A stretch of DNA of 56,744 nucleotides from Xylophilus sp. (GCA_009914555.1 WNDY01000027.1:1-56744); one strand, 5' to 3'. Numbered from the stretch's first letter, positions 8,708 through 18,520 are shown. Notes: generated from the letters alone by a model not told the origin. Made by a program: numbers and translations.

Positions 8708-9436
8708 CTAGTCGACGAAATGTTCCGGGGCGCGCTGCCGCACCTCCGGCAGGTGGCGGCCGACACGATCGATGTGTCCGGCCACGGCGGCGCCCAGGCG
8801 GCCGACGTCGCGCGCGGCCATCAGGGCGAGGATCTGTTCGTGCTCCACCAGGGCACGCTGGGCATGGTCGGCCACGCCGTCGAGCAGCAGCCAGCGCACC
8901 CGGTCGAACTGCAGCTTCATCGGCTGCAGCATGGCCCACACATGGGCCCGGCCGGCAAATTCGAAGAGCCGGCGGTGCATCCATTCGTCGAGCCGGAAGA
9001 ACTCGCCGACGTCGCCCGCGGCCACCGCCTGACGCTGCTGCGCCACGATGTCGCTGAACTCGTCCAGCTGCTCGGGCGTGATGGTCTGGGCCAGCTGCAC
9101 ATGGCTCGCGCATTCGAGCGTGCTGCGGGCGAAGCGGCCCTCGTCGAGCAGCGACAGCGAGATCGGCGCGACCAGCGTGCCGACCTTGCGCTGGATGATG
9201 ACCATCTGCTCGTCGGCCAACTGCACCAGGGCCTCGCGCACCGGCGTGCGGCTGACGTCGAGCGTCGTGGCGATGGCAGCCTCGGACAGCTGGGTGCGCG
9301 GCGCCAGCGTGCCGCGCACGATGGCGTCCCGCAGGAAGCCGTGCACCTGCTGGGTGTAGGAGCGCTCCGGATCGAGCTGAAAGCCCTGCAGGGCGCTCAA
9401 CAGTTCGGCATCGGGAGCGACAGGGGTCTTGCTCAT
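8708..9436 (-). CDS. GntR/FadR-type transcription regulator of the hexuronate cluster
   Basis: The 242-residue protein has a winged helix-turn-helix at about residues 25-90 (VHGFLRDAIVRGTLAP, LSEAAIATTLDVSRTPVREAL) and a helical FCD effector domain after it (EWMHRRLFEFAG, VEHEQILALMAARD, GHIDRVGRHL). It heads the minus-strand operon and diverges from uxuB. Two palindromes with core TACCATGGTA flank the intergenic region and are the natural operators. It probably represses both arms until a hexuronate intermediate binds. The effector is inferred. Confidence 0.9.
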   Translation of the reverse strand: MSKTPVAPDAELLSALQGFQLDPERSYTQQVHGFLRDAIVRGTLAPRTQLSEAAIATTLDVSRTPVREALVQLADEQMVIIQRKVGTLVAPISLSLLDEGRFARSTLECASHVQLAQTITPEQLDEFSDIVAQQRQAVAAGDVGEFFRLDEWMHRRLFEFAGRAHVWAMLQPMKLQFDRVRWLLLDGVADHAQRALVEHEQILALMAARDVGRLGAAVAGHIDRVGRHLPEVRQRAPEHFVD

Positions 9437-9447
9437 AGCTCTCTCTT

Positions 9448-9463
9448 AACTACCATGGTAGTT
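9448..9463. promoter_or_regulatory. Operator palindrome AACTACCATGGTAGTT
   Basis: This perfect 16-bp palindrome lies 11 bases upstream of the gntR start. It shares its core TACCATGGTA with a second site at the uxuB start. The length and its place beside the regulator fit a GntR-dimer operator. Confidence 0.75.
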
Positions 9464-9537
9464 TGACTTGATTGTGACTGCAATCGCGGGTTTCTACTTA
9501 ACATTCAACCCATAGAGGCCGCCTAGACTCCGCAAAC

Positions 9538-9556
9538 TGCCATGGTACCATGGTAG
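9538..9556. promoter_or_regulatory. Second operator, overlapping the uxuB start codon
   Basis: The bases from 9540 to 9553 form the perfect palindrome CCATGGTACCATGG, and 9546-9556 repeats TACCATGGTAG of the first operator. The uxuB ATG at 9550 lies inside it. A bound repressor would sit on the start codon region of the plus-strand arm. Confidence 0.7.
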
Positions 9557-11040
9557 ATGCAGAGACCAATGTGACCCGACTGACGAATTCTTCCGCAGCC
9601 CGCCTCCCGGCGTCCGTGCGGCGCCCCGCCTACGACCGGGCCGCCGTGCGGCCCGGCATCGTGCACCTGGGCCTGGGCGCCTTCCACCGAGCCCACCAGG
9701 CGCTCTACACCGAGCAGGTGCTGGCCGGCGGCGACCTGCGCTGGGGCATCGTCGGCGTGCACCTGCGCGGCCGCCGCCTGGCTGATGCGCTGGCGGCGCA
9801 GGACCACCTCTACACCATTACCGAGCAGCATGCGGAACAGTCCGACAGCCGGCTGGTCGGCGCCATCCAGGCCGCGCTGTTCGCGCCGGAGGCCCTGGAG
9901 AAGGTGCTTGGCGCCATCGCCGATCCGCAGGTTCACGTCGTGACCAGCACCGTCACCGAGAAGGGCTACAGCCTGCTGCCGGCCACCGGCGAGCTCGACC
10001 TGTCCGACGCCGACCTGGCTCACGACCTGCAGCAGCCGCAGGCACCGCGCAGCACGCTGGGCGTGCTGGCCGCCGGCCTGCTGCGGCGCGACCCGGGCGC
10101 ACCGCTCACCGTGGTGTGCTGTGACAACATGGCGGCCAACGGCCCCACGCTGCGCCGGTTGCTGGGCGCCTATGCCGAGCGCGCCTGCCCGGCGCTGCTG
10201 CCACGGTTGTCCGACGGCAGCATTGCCTTCCCGAGCACCATGGTCGACCGCATCGTGCCGGCGGCCACCGAGGCATCGCTGGCCGCCGCCGAGGCCCGCC
10301 TGGGCCTGCGCGACGAGCTGGCCATCGCCTGCGAGCCCTTCACCCAGTGGGTGATCGAAAACGCGTTCGCCGGCCCGCGCCCGGCCTGGGAGCAGGCCGG
10401 CGCGCTGTTCACCAGCGACGTGCGGCCGTTCCAGGAGATGAAGCTGCGCCTGCTCAACGGCAGCCACTCGGCCATCGCCTACCTCGGCCAGCTGCGCGGC
10501 CGCGAGACCGTGGCCGGGGCCATGGCCGATCCCGTCATCCGCCATGCGGTACGCGCCATCCTGTTCGACGAGCTGCTGCCCACCGTCGCGGTGCCGGCCG
10601 GCTTCGACGTGCGTGCCTATGGCGAGCAGCTGATTCACCGCTTCGACAACCCCGCGCTGGCGCACCGCACCGCGCAGATCGCCATGGACGGTACCCAGAA
10701 GGTCGCCGTGCGCTGGTTGCCCGCACTGCGCGAGCGGCTGGCCCAGGGCCGGCCGGCGCCGAGGCTGGAGCGCGCGCTCGCCGCCTGGCTGCACACGCTG
10801 CGCCAGGCCCAGGGCGATGCCGGCCAGCCGCTAGCGCTCGGCGACCCGGGCGCGCCGCCGCTGGTGGCGCTGCTGCGCGCGGCCGCCAGCACCCGCGCCG
10901 CGGCCGATGCCGCACTCGGCTATGCGCCGGTGTTCGGCACCGCGCCCTGGCCGGCATGCCTCGCGGCCCGGCTGGCCGCGCACCTCGACACCCTGGCCGC
11001 CCAGGGTACCGACGGCCTGCTGGCATCGGTGGCCGCCTGA
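9550..11040 (+). CDS. uxuB: D-fructuronate reductase / mannonate oxidoreductase (mannitol dehydrogenase family)
   Basis: This 496-residue protein belongs to the long-chain polyol dehydrogenases and should reduce fructuronate to D-mannonate with NADH, feeding ManD. The N-terminal Rossmann part has VHLGLGAFHRAHQA. The catalytic helix reads EMKLRLLNGSHSAIAYLG, with the conserved Lys, Asn and His. The start ATG at 9550 sits in an operator, so there is no normal ribosome site directly before it; the next in-frame ATG is far inside conserved sequence. It is first in the uxuB-TRAP arm. Confidence 0.9.
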   Translation: MVDAETNVTRLTNSSAARLPASVRRPAYDRAAVRPGIVHLGLGAFHRAHQALYTEQVLAGGDLRWGIVGVHLRGRRLADALAAQDHLYTITEQHAEQSDSRLVGAIQAALFAPEALEKVLGAIADPQVHVVTSTVTEKGYSLLPATGELDLSDADLAHDLQQPQAPRSTLGVLAAGLLRRDPGAPLTVVCCDNMAANGPTLRRLLGAYAERACPALLPRLSDGSIAFPSTMVDRIVPAATEASLAAAEARLGLRDELAIACEPFTQWVIENAFAGPRPAWEQAGALFTSDVRPFQEMKLRLLNGSHSAIAYLGQLRGRETVAGAMADPVIRHAVRAILFDELLPTVAVPAGFDVRAYGEQLIHRFDNPALAHRTAQIAMDGTQKVAVRWLPALRERLAQGRPAPRLERALAAWLHTLRQAQGDAGQPLALGDPGAPPLVALLRAAASTRAAADAALGYAPVFGTAPWPACLAARLAAHLDTLAAQGTDGLLASVAA

Positions 11041-11098
11041 GACCAACCCCTTCTCACCCCCCTGGCGCAGTGCGCCCATTCCACGGAGACCTGACCCC

Positions 11099-12112
11099 AT
11101 GGCCCTCACCCGCAGACAATTCGGCAGCCTCACCGCCTCGTTCGGCCTGGGCGCCACGGGCGTCCTGCCGGCCCGCGCACAGGGCACGCAGATCGTGCTG
11201 AAGTATGGCACGGCCTTCCCGGCCGACCATCCGGGCGCCGTACGCATCAAGGAAGCGGCCGACGCGATCAAGAAGGAGTCGGGCGGCAAGGTCGACCTGC
11301 AGGTCTACCCCAACAGCCAGCTCGGCAGCGAGCCCGACATGGTGTCGCAGACGCGCGCCGGCGCGATGGACCTGATGTCCACCGCGGGCACCAACCTGCA
11401 GACCCTGGTGCCGGTGGCCGGCATCAACGGCGTGGCCTTCGCCTTCAAGGACTACGCGGCCGTTTGGGCCGCCATGGACGGCGAGCTTGGCGGCCATGTG
11501 CGCGCCGCGCTGGCCAAGGTCGGCCTGCAGGCCTACGACAAGGTGCTGGACAACGGTTACCGCAACATCACCTCGGCCGGCAAGGCCATCGCCACGCCGG
11601 CCGACCTCAAGGGGTTCAAGATCCGTGTGCCCGGCATCCCGATGTGGCTGTCGATGTTCAAGGCCCTGGGCGCCGCGCCCACGTCCATTCCGTTCGGCGA
11701 GCTCTACACCGCGCTGCAGACCAAGGTGGTCGATGGCCAGGAGAACCCGCTCGCGCTGATCCAGAGCGCCAAGCTCTACGAAGTGCAGAAGTACTGCTCG
11801 CTGACCGCCCACACCTGGGACGGTCACTTCATCTTCGGCAATGCCAAGAAGCTGCGCGCCCTGCCCAAGGAAGTGCAGGACCTGCTCGCCACCCATCTCC
11901 AGGCCGCCGCGCTCAAGCAGCGCGAGGACATCGCTCGCCTGAACCGCGACGCCGAGAGCACGCTGGCCAAGGCCGGCGTGGTCTTCAACCGCCCGGACAC
12001 GGCGCCTTTTCGCGAGCTGCTGCGCTCGGCCGGCTTCTACACCGAGTGGAAGGGCAAGTTCGGCGACGAGGCCTGGGCCAAGCTCGAGAAATACGCCGGC
12101 CGCCTGGCCTGA
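11099..12112 (+). CDS. TRAP transporter solute-binding protein (DctP family), probable hexuronate binder
   Basis: The 337-residue periplasmic protein has a twin-arginine-like signal (TRRQFGSL, cleavage near LPARAQG). The mature part is a standard DctP fold (LKYGTAFPADHPG, PADLKGFKIRVP with the carboxylate-binding Arg, PFGELYTALQTKVVDGQENP). It captures a sugar acid and delivers it to the fused membrane subunit 20 bases downstream. The preceding uxuB gene points to glucuronate or galacturonate as ligand, which is an inference from context. Confidence 0.9.
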   Translation: MALTRRQFGSLTASFGLGATGVLPARAQGTQIVLKYGTAFPADHPGAVRIKEAADAIKKESGGKVDLQVYPNSQLGSEPDMVSQTRAGAMDLMSTAGTNLQTLVPVAGINGVAFAFKDYAAVWAAMDGELGGHVRAALAKVGLQAYDKVLDNGYRNITSAGKAIATPADLKGFKIRVPGIPMWLSMFKALGAAPTSIPFGELYTALQTKVVDGQENPLALIQSAKLYEVQKYCSLTAHTWDGHFIFGNAKKLRALPKEVQDLLATHLQAAALKQREDIARLNRDAESTLAKAGVVFNRPDTAPFRELLRSAGFYTEWKGKFGDEAWAKLEKYAGRLA

Positions 12113-12132
12113 GCGGCAGGCGAGGGAAGACG

Positions 12133-14013
12133 ATGGACGCGACGCGCATGCATCCCACCACCACGCCGTCGGCCGACGGCGCAGGCCGCGGCTGGCTGGG
12201 CCGCATCGACGGCCTGGTCGGTTGGCTCAGCGAGGCGCCGGCCGCCGCGCTGGTGCTGGCCGAGGTGCTCATCCTCGGCGGCGGGGCGCTGTCGCGCTAC
12301 GCGCTGCATGCGCCGCTGCCGTGGTCCGACGAGCTGGCGAGCCTGCTGTTCGTCTGGCTGGCCATGCTGGGCGCGGTGATCGCGCTGCGCCGCGGCAGCC
12401 ACATGGCGCTGACCACCTTCGTCAAGAACCTCTCGCCGCAGCGCCGGGCCTGGCTCGACGCGCTGGGCATGTTCCTGGTGCTGAGCTTCCTGGCGCTGCT
12501 CGTGCATCCGTCGTGGGAGCGCTTCGCCGACGACCTCGAAGTGCAGATGCCGATGCTGGAGATCAGCGAGGGCTGGCGCAACGCGTCGGTGCTGGTCGGC
12601 ACGGTGCTGATGCTGGTGTCGGTGGTCTGCCGCCTGCTGCAGCGCGCCACGCCGGCGCAGATCCTGCAGACCGGCGCGCTGGTCGCCGCCGTCGGCCTGG
12701 GCCTGTGGTTCTCGGGCGCGCCGCTGGCCGCCATGGGCCATGCCAACCTGGTCGTGTTCTTCGTCGTGCTGCTGATGGGCTGCATCTGCATCGGTGTGCC
12801 GATCGCCTTCGCCTTCGGCTTGGCCACGCTGTCGTACATCGCCTTCACCACCAGCACGCCGTTGCTGATCGTGCCCAACCGCATGCAGGAAGGCATGTCG
12901 CACCTGATCCTGCTGGCGGTGCCGCTGTTCGTCTTCCTCGGCGCGCTGATCGAGATGACCGGCCTGGCCAAGGCCATGATCGACTTCCTCGTGAGCCTGA
13001 TCGGCCACGTCCGCGGCGGCCTGCAGTACGTGCTGCTGGGCGCGATGTACCTGGTGTCCGGCATCTCCGGCGCCAAGGCGGCCGACATGGCCGCGGTGGC
13101 GCCCGCACTGTTTCCCGAGATGCGCCAGCGCGGCACCAAGGATGGCGACCTGATCGGGTTGCTGTCGGCCTCGGGGGCGATGTCCGAAACCATTCCGCCC
13201 TCAATCGTGCTGATCACCATCGGCTCGGTCACCGGCGTGTCGATCACTGCGCTCTTCATCGGCGGGTTGATGCCGGCCGTCATCGGCATGCTGGCCATGG
13301 CCGTCGTGGTCTGGTGGCAGACCCGCGGCGAGGACATGAGCGGCGCGCGCCGCGCCAGCAAGAAGGAAGTCGGCAAGCTGTTCCTGATCGCATTGCCCGC
13401 GCTGGCGCTGCCCTTCATCATTCGCACCGCCGTCGTCGAGGGTGTGGCCACGGCGACCGAGGTGTCGACCATCGGCATCTTCTACACGGTACTGGCCGGG
13501 CTCTTCATCTACCGCCGCTTCAACTGGAAGGCGCTGTACCCGATGCTGCTGGACACGGCCTCGCTGTCGGGCGCCATCCTGCTGATCGTGGGCTGCGCCA
13601 CCGCCATGGCCTGGGCGCTCACCCAGAGCGGCTTCTCGCAGGACCTGGTGCAGCTGCTGACGCACGTGCCGGGCGGCAAGGTCGGCTTCCTCGTGCTCTC
13701 GGCGCTGGCCTTCATCGTGCTGGGCAGCCTGCTCGAAGGCATTCCGGCGATCGTGCTGTTCGGCCCGCTGCTGTTCCCGATCGCGCGCATGGTCGGCGTG
13801 CACGAGGTGCACTATGCCATCGTCGTCGTGTTCTCGATGGGCCTGGGCCTGTTCGCGCCGCCCTTCGGCGTGGGCTTCTATGCCGCCTGTGCCATCGGCC
13901 GCGTCTCGCCCGACGTGGCCATCGGCCGGGTCTGGCCGCACTTGGCGGCGCTGTTCGTCGCGCTGCTGGTCATGATCGCCGTGCCCTGGGTGTCGATCGG
14001 CTTCCTGGGCTGA
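12133..14013 (+). CDS. TRAP transporter fused membrane protein (DctQ-DctM)
   Basis: This 626-residue protein joins both membrane subunits. Residues about 25-200 are the small DctQ part (four helices, with SDELASLLFVWLAMLGA and LRRGSHMAL). Residues from about 200 on are the large DctM part, with the family motifs GVPIAFAFGLA, SGAMSETIPPSIVLI and GLFAPPFGVGFYAAC. Normally these are separate; the fused form is known from other TRAP systems. It uses the sodium gradient to import the ligand brought by the neighbouring binding protein. Confidence 0.92.
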   Translation: MDATRMHPTTTPSADGAGRGWLGRIDGLVGWLSEAPAAALVLAEVLILGGGALSRYALHAPLPWSDELASLLFVWLAMLGAVIALRRGSHMALTTFVKNLSPQRRAWLDALGMFLVLSFLALLVHPSWERFADDLEVQMPMLEISEGWRNASVLVGTVLMLVSVVCRLLQRATPAQILQTGALVAAVGLGLWFSGAPLAAMGHANLVVFFVVLLMGCICIGVPIAFAFGLATLSYIAFTTSTPLLIVPNRMQEGMSHLILLAVPLFVFLGALIEMTGLAKAMIDFLVSLIGHVRGGLQYVLLGAMYLVSGISGAKAADMAAVAPALFPEMRQRGTKDGDLIGLLSASGAMSETIPPSIVLITIGSVTGVSITALFIGGLMPAVIGMLAMAVVVWWQTRGEDMSGARRASKKEVGKLFLIALPALALPFIIRTAVVEGVATATEVSTIGIFYTVLAGLFIYRRFNWKALYPMLLDTASLSGAILLIVGCATAMAWALTQSGFSQDLVQLLTHVPGGKVGFLVLSALAFIVLGSLLEGIPAIVLFGPLLFPIARMVGVHEVHYAIVVVFSMGLGLFAPPFGVGFYAACAIGRVSPDVAIGRVWPHLAALFVALLVMIAVPWVSIGFLG

Positions 14014-14035
14014 CGCAACCCGCGATGGAAAAAGC

Positions 14036-14072
14036 CCCGCCCGGGACGGCCGATGCCGCCCGGGCGGGTTTT

Positions 14073-14074
<2 letters not shown>
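14036..14074. terminator. Intrinsic terminator, probably bidirectional
   Basis: A 10-bp GC stem (CCCGCCCGGG and CCCGGGCGGG) encloses a 13-base loop and is followed by TTTTTT on the plus strand. On the minus strand the stem is followed by a T-run as well (plus-strand AAAAA at about 14029-14033). It ends the TRAP operon and the facing cyclo-ligase gene. Confidence 0.85.
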
Positions 14075-14648
<574 letters not shown>

Positions 14649-14657
14649 AATTTCCCC

Positions 14658-16646
14658 ATGCTGCGATATCTCTTGAAGATTCTGACACCGCTGGTGGCCT
14701 CGGCCATGCTCGTGGGCGCTACGCCCGCGGCGCTGGCGCAGGGTGTGGGCGACGACGTGCTGCTCGACATGCAGCAGGCTTTCCGCAAGGGCGACAAGCG
14801 GCGGCTGTCCGCCCTGCTGCCGGCCGTGCGCGGCCACGTGCTGGAACCCTGGGCCGCCTACTGGGAGCTGCGCGCCCGCCTCAACGAGGCCCAGCCGCAG
14901 GAAGTGGCCGACTTCCTCGCCCGCTACGCCGGCACCTACCAGGAGGACCGCCTGCGCAACGACTGGCTGCTGCTGCTGGGCGCGCGGCGCGACTGGGCGT
15001 CGTTCGCCGCGCTGCATCCGCAGTTCCGCATGAACGACGACCGCGAGGTGCGCTGCCACGCGCTGACCATCGCCCAGATCGAAGGCACCTCCACCCAGGA
15101 CGCCCCGGCCGAGCTGCTGCGCAACTGGTATGCGCTGCGCGACGCCGACGACGGCTGCAGCTATGCCGCCGGCCAGTTCTACACGGCCGGCCGGCTGGAG
15201 CCCGACGACATCTGGCGCAAGGCCCGCCTGGCGATGGACGCCAACCGCCCGGGCGCCGCCCGCCGCGCGGTCGAGATCGTCGCGCCCGATGCGCTGCCGC
15301 AGTTCGCCGCGCTGGCCGACAGCCCGGCGAAGTTCCTGGCCAGCCGGGCCACGGCGCTCGGCAAGCTGCGCAAGGAACTGGTCGTGCTGGCGCTGGGCCG
15401 CATGGCCGCGAACGATCCCGACACCGCCGCCAGCCTGCTCGACAGCAAGTGGGCGCCGCAGCTCACCCGCGAGGAGCGCAACTGGCTCTGGGGCGCCATC
15501 GGCCGGCAGTCGGCCCAGAAGCTCTCGCCCGAGGCCGCGGGCTACTTTGCCCGCGTGACGCGCGACGCCGACCTGACCGACGACATGCTCGCCTGGAAGA
15601 CGCGCGCCGCCCTGCGCGCCGGCGACTGGAAGAGCGTGCTCTCGGCCACCCGGGCCATGAGTGCCGAGGCCCGCCAGGATCCGGCCTGGACCTACTGGCA
15701 GGCGCGCGCACTGCTGGCCGGCCGACCCACGGAGTCGGCGCGCGCCGAGGCGGGCCAGCTGCTGGCCGGCATCGCCGGCTTCCGCGGTTTCTACGAGCAG
15801 CTCGCGCTGGAGGATCTGGGCCAGCGCATCACCCTGCCGCCGCGGCCCGAGCCGGCCACCGCCGCCGAGCTGGAGGCCGCCCGGCGCAACCCCGGCCTGC
15901 AGCGCGCGCTCTACGCCATCCGCATCGGCCTGCGCAGCGAAGGCGTGCGCGAGTGGAACTACACGACCAACCTGCACGACAAGGGCGGCATGGCCGACCG
16001 GGAGCTGCTGGCCGCGGCCGAGCTGGCCTGCCGCCAGCAGGTGTGGGACCGCTGCATCAACACCAGCGACCGCACCCGCGACATCGTCGACGTGGAGCAG
16101 CGCTTTCCGATGCCGTTCCACGACGCGGTGCTGCGCCGCGCGGGCGACATCGGCATCGACCCGGCCTATGTCTACGGCCTGATCCGGCAGGAGAGCCGTT
16201 TCGTCATGGACGCGCGCTCGGGCGTCGGCGCCTCGGGGCTCATGCAGGTCATGCCGGCTACCGCGCGCTGGACGGCCAGGAGGATCGGCCTGGCCGGCTT
16301 CTCGCCCGAGCAGATCACCGACCGCGACACCAACATCGTCATCGGCGCCGCCTACCTGAAGCTCGCGCTCGACGACTTCGACGGCTCGATGGCGCTGGCC
16401 GCCGCGGCCTACAACGCCGGCCCGGGCCTCCCGCGCGTCTGGCGCAACGGCCCGGTGCTCGACGCCGCGATCTGGGCCGAGAACGTGCCGTTCGCCGAGA
16501 CGCGCGACTATGTCAAGAAGGTGTTGTCCAACACGGTGAACTACGCCGCGCTGATCAGCGGGCAGCCGCAGTCGCTGCGCGCGCGGCTCGGCACGGTGGG
16601 GCCGCGCGACGCGGCCCGGCCGGAGCCGAATCGCGACCTGCCCTGA
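14658..16646 (+). CDS. slt: Soluble lytic murein transglycosylase
   Basis: This 662-residue periplasmic enzyme cleaves peptidoglycan between MurNAc and GlcNAc. It has a signal peptide (residues 1-28, ending TPAALAQ), a long alpha-superhelical U-domain, and a C-terminal lysozyme-like domain with catalytic Glu in LIRQESRF, then GASGLMQVMPATA and AAYNAGPGLPRVW. It diverges from the cyclo-ligase gene. Length and domain order are those of Slt70-type enzymes. Confidence 0.93.
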   Translation: MLRYLLKILTPLVASAMLVGATPAALAQGVGDDVLLDMQQAFRKGDKRRLSALLPAVRGHVLEPWAAYWELRARLNEAQPQEVADFLARYAGTYQEDRLRNDWLLLLGARRDWASFAALHPQFRMNDDREVRCHALTIAQIEGTSTQDAPAELLRNWYALRDADDGCSYAAGQFYTAGRLEPDDIWRKARLAMDANRPGAARRAVEIVAPDALPQFAALADSPAKFLASRATALGKLRKELVVLALGRMAANDPDTAASLLDSKWAPQLTREERNWLWGAIGRQSAQKLSPEAAGYFARVTRDADLTDDMLAWKTRAALRAGDWKSVLSATRAMSAEARQDPAWTYWQARALLAGRPTESARAEAGQLLAGIAGFRGFYEQLALEDLGQRITLPPRPEPATAAELEAARRNPGLQRALYAIRIGLRSEGVREWNYTTNLHDKGGMADRELLAAAELACRQQVWDRCINTSDRTRDIVDVEQRFPMPFHDAVLRRAGDIGIDPAYVYGLIRQESRFVMDARSGVGASGLMQVMPATARWTARRIGLAGFSPEQITDRDTNIVIGAAYLKLALDDFDGSMALAAAAYNAGPGLPRVWRNGPVLDAAIWAENVPFAETRDYVKKVLSNTVNYAALISGQPQSLRARLGTVGPRDAARPEPNRDLP

Positions 16647-16780
16647 GCGGCAGCCGACACCAAGCCTGAACGATTTCGGGTCCATGCCCGGGAGCCCGGC
16701 GGCGCCCCCCGCACGGCGGCTGCTATCCACCCGCTGCGCCGGTCGGCCCGCCCGCGCTCGCGCGGCGCGAGAATCCGCGC

Positions 16781-17941
16781 ATGACCGCAGCATCGTCCAT
16801 CCCCTCCGGCGCCGCCGACGGCGCGACGCCCGCCCTCGACACCCTCGACCAGCTCGCCGGCCTCGCGGCCGGCAGCCCGGCCCACGCGGCGCGCCACCAG
16901 CGCGCCAAGGTCGCCGCGGCGACCGAAGCCTGCCAGCAGCTGTTCTTCGGCCCCGGCGCGGCGGCCGGCAGCGGCCCGACGCCGGCCGAGCGGCTGCTGG
17001 TCGCCAGCGACAGCGCCGAGCGCCTCGGCCTGCCGCGCGCCGCGGCCCACAACCTCGCGCTCTATGCCGCGCAGGAGCCGGTGGCCGAAGGCCCGCGCCG
17101 CAGTGCCATCCTCGGTTTCGCGCGCGCCCTGGCCGACGCGCCGGCCCGCGCCGACCGCAGCGCGCTCGCGCCCCTGCAGGACGCCGCCGGCCTCACCGTG
17201 CCCGACGCGGTGCTGCTGGCCCAGCTGATCGGCTACCTGGCCTGCCAGCTGCGCACGGCGGCGGCATGGCAGGCGCTCGGCGCCGCCGGCCCCGGCCGGG
17301 CCGCGCCGGCCGCGGCCGAGCCCGAGGCGCCGTTCGTGCACCCGGCCCACCTGCCGCCGCCGGGCCAGGTGCTGGAGCGCAACGGCTTCACCAATGCCAC
17401 GCTGGGCTGGACCGCCTGGCTGCCGGTGGTCGATCCGGCCACGGCCACGCCCGAGCAGCTCGCCGTGCTCGACGCCAGCCATCCGAAGGCCCGCACGTCC
17501 GACTTCTACCTGCTGCTGGCGCACCAGCCGGCCGTGCTGGCCCAGCGCTCGCAGGCCTTCAACGCAATCATGTATGCGCCGGGCGGCCTGCCGCGCGCCG
17601 AGCGCGCGCTGGTCGGCACGGCGGTGTCGGTGGTCAACCGCTGCGTTTTCTGCGCCGCGGTCCACGCCCAGCGCTATGAGCAGCTCACCGGCCGCAACGC
17701 CGTCATCGCGCAGCTGTTCGACGACGTGGACACGGCCGGCACCGACGCCCGCGAGCGCGCCATCGTCCAGGCCGCCGCCGCGCTGACCCGCGCGCCTAGC
17801 GCGTTCGGCGCCGACGCGATCCACGCGCTGCGCCACGCCGGCCTGGGCGACCTCGAAGCGCTCGACGCGCTGCACGCGGCAGCCCTGTTCGCTTGGGCCA
17901 ACCGGCTGATACTCAACCTCGGCGAGCCGCATGGCGTCTGA
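16781..17941 (+). CDS. Fused CMD-domain / peroxidase-related protein (AhpD-like)
   Basis: The 386-residue product joins two AhpD-like halves. The second half carries the redox motif CVFCAAVHAQRY (CxxC followed by His) typical of carboxymuconolactone decarboxylase-like peroxidases. The first half (about residues 10-170) has the related helical fold but no such cysteines. In other bacteria these are often two adjacent genes; here they form one reading frame. It probably removes peroxides with help from a thiol partner, which I cannot identify here. Confidence 0.75.
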   Translation: MTAASSIPSGAADGATPALDTLDQLAGLAAGSPAHAARHQRAKVAAATEACQQLFFGPGAAAGSGPTPAERLLVASDSAERLGLPRAAAHNLALYAAQEPVAEGPRRSAILGFARALADAPARADRSALAPLQDAAGLTVPDAVLLAQLIGYLACQLRTAAAWQALGAAGPGRAAPAAAEPEAPFVHPAHLPPPGQVLERNGFTNATLGWTAWLPVVDPATATPEQLAVLDASHPKARTSDFYLLLAHQPAVLAQRSQAFNAIMYAPGGLPRAERALVGTAVSVVNRCVFCAAVHAQRYEQLTGRNAVIAQLFDDVDTAGTDARERAIVQAAAALTRAPSAFGADAIHALRHAGLGDLEALDALHAAALFAWANRLILNLGEPHGV

Positions 17942-17943
17942 CC

Positions 17944-18005
17944 ATATACCCCGTAGGATACAATCGGTGAGCGCGCATGAATGGCGTGGTAGAAGATCAT
18001 ACCCC
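17944..18005 (+). repeat. Paired 53-bp-spaced box element, locus R1
   Basis: Box 1 is ATATACCCC (17944-17952) and box 2 is TCATACCCC (17997-18005). They have the same orientation and start 53 bp apart. It lies just after the CMD gene and about 200 bases before the next small ORF. A GC-rich region with several short inverted repeats follows, without a T-run. Confidence 0.65.
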
Positions 18006-18208
18006 CGGCCCCGCTCTTCGGCTGCGGCATGATTTCGCCCAGCCTTCGCAGGGGCAAGCCCGGCGGGGCCGGCCCGCTGCGCGCAGCATGGGCACATTCC
18101 TTTCGCAGCCATGCCGTTCACTGGCGAAGGCGTTGCGCAATCTTCTGTTGCATCGCCGCCCTTGCAACGGCACCCTGTACGGCGTAGCACCAGCCTCTGG
18201 AGCAACAG

Positions 18209-18520
18209 ATGTCTTCCACTTCCCATTCTTCGGACACGATTCGGCAGGCCCTGTTCCTGGCACTCACCCGCGACGGCCGTGCCGTCGGCCAGCTGGCGGC
18301 GCTGTTCCCGCACCTGGGCATCGGCCCGGCGCAGGCGCCGGCCCACATGGCCACCTGGCGCATCGTCTGGAGCGAGCCGCTGGAGCGCCTGGCCGAGCCG
18401 GCCCGCGCCGCCCTGCAGGCGGCCGAGCGCGAGGTGCAGCGCAGCCACCGCATCGCCCGCTTCGATATCGCGGATTCCGACGGCGATCTCGACCCGGTGG
18501 CACCGGCCGAATCGGCGTAG
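18209..18520 (+). CDS. Hypothetical protein, 103 residues
   Basis: A small, soluble, alanine-rich protein with a good ribosome site (GGAG, seven bases) before the ATG. The middle contains a predicted helix pair (ALFLALTRDGRAVGQLAALF, RAALQAAEREVQRSHRIARF) and the C-terminus is acidic. I recognise no family. It stands alone between the CMD gene and an amidase remnant. Confidence 0.5.
   Translation: MSSTSHSSDTIRQALFLALTRDGRAVGQLAALFPHLGIGPAQAPAHMATWRIVWSEPLERLAEPARAALQAAEREVQRSHRIARFDIADSDGDLDPVAPAESA

Noticed and set aside
6296..9466. A 1056-residue open frame on the plus strand opposite the hexuronate genes
   Set aside because: High GC makes long antisense frames common. Its translation is low-complexity Ala/Gly/His/Val/Asp and the opposite strand carries clear genes.
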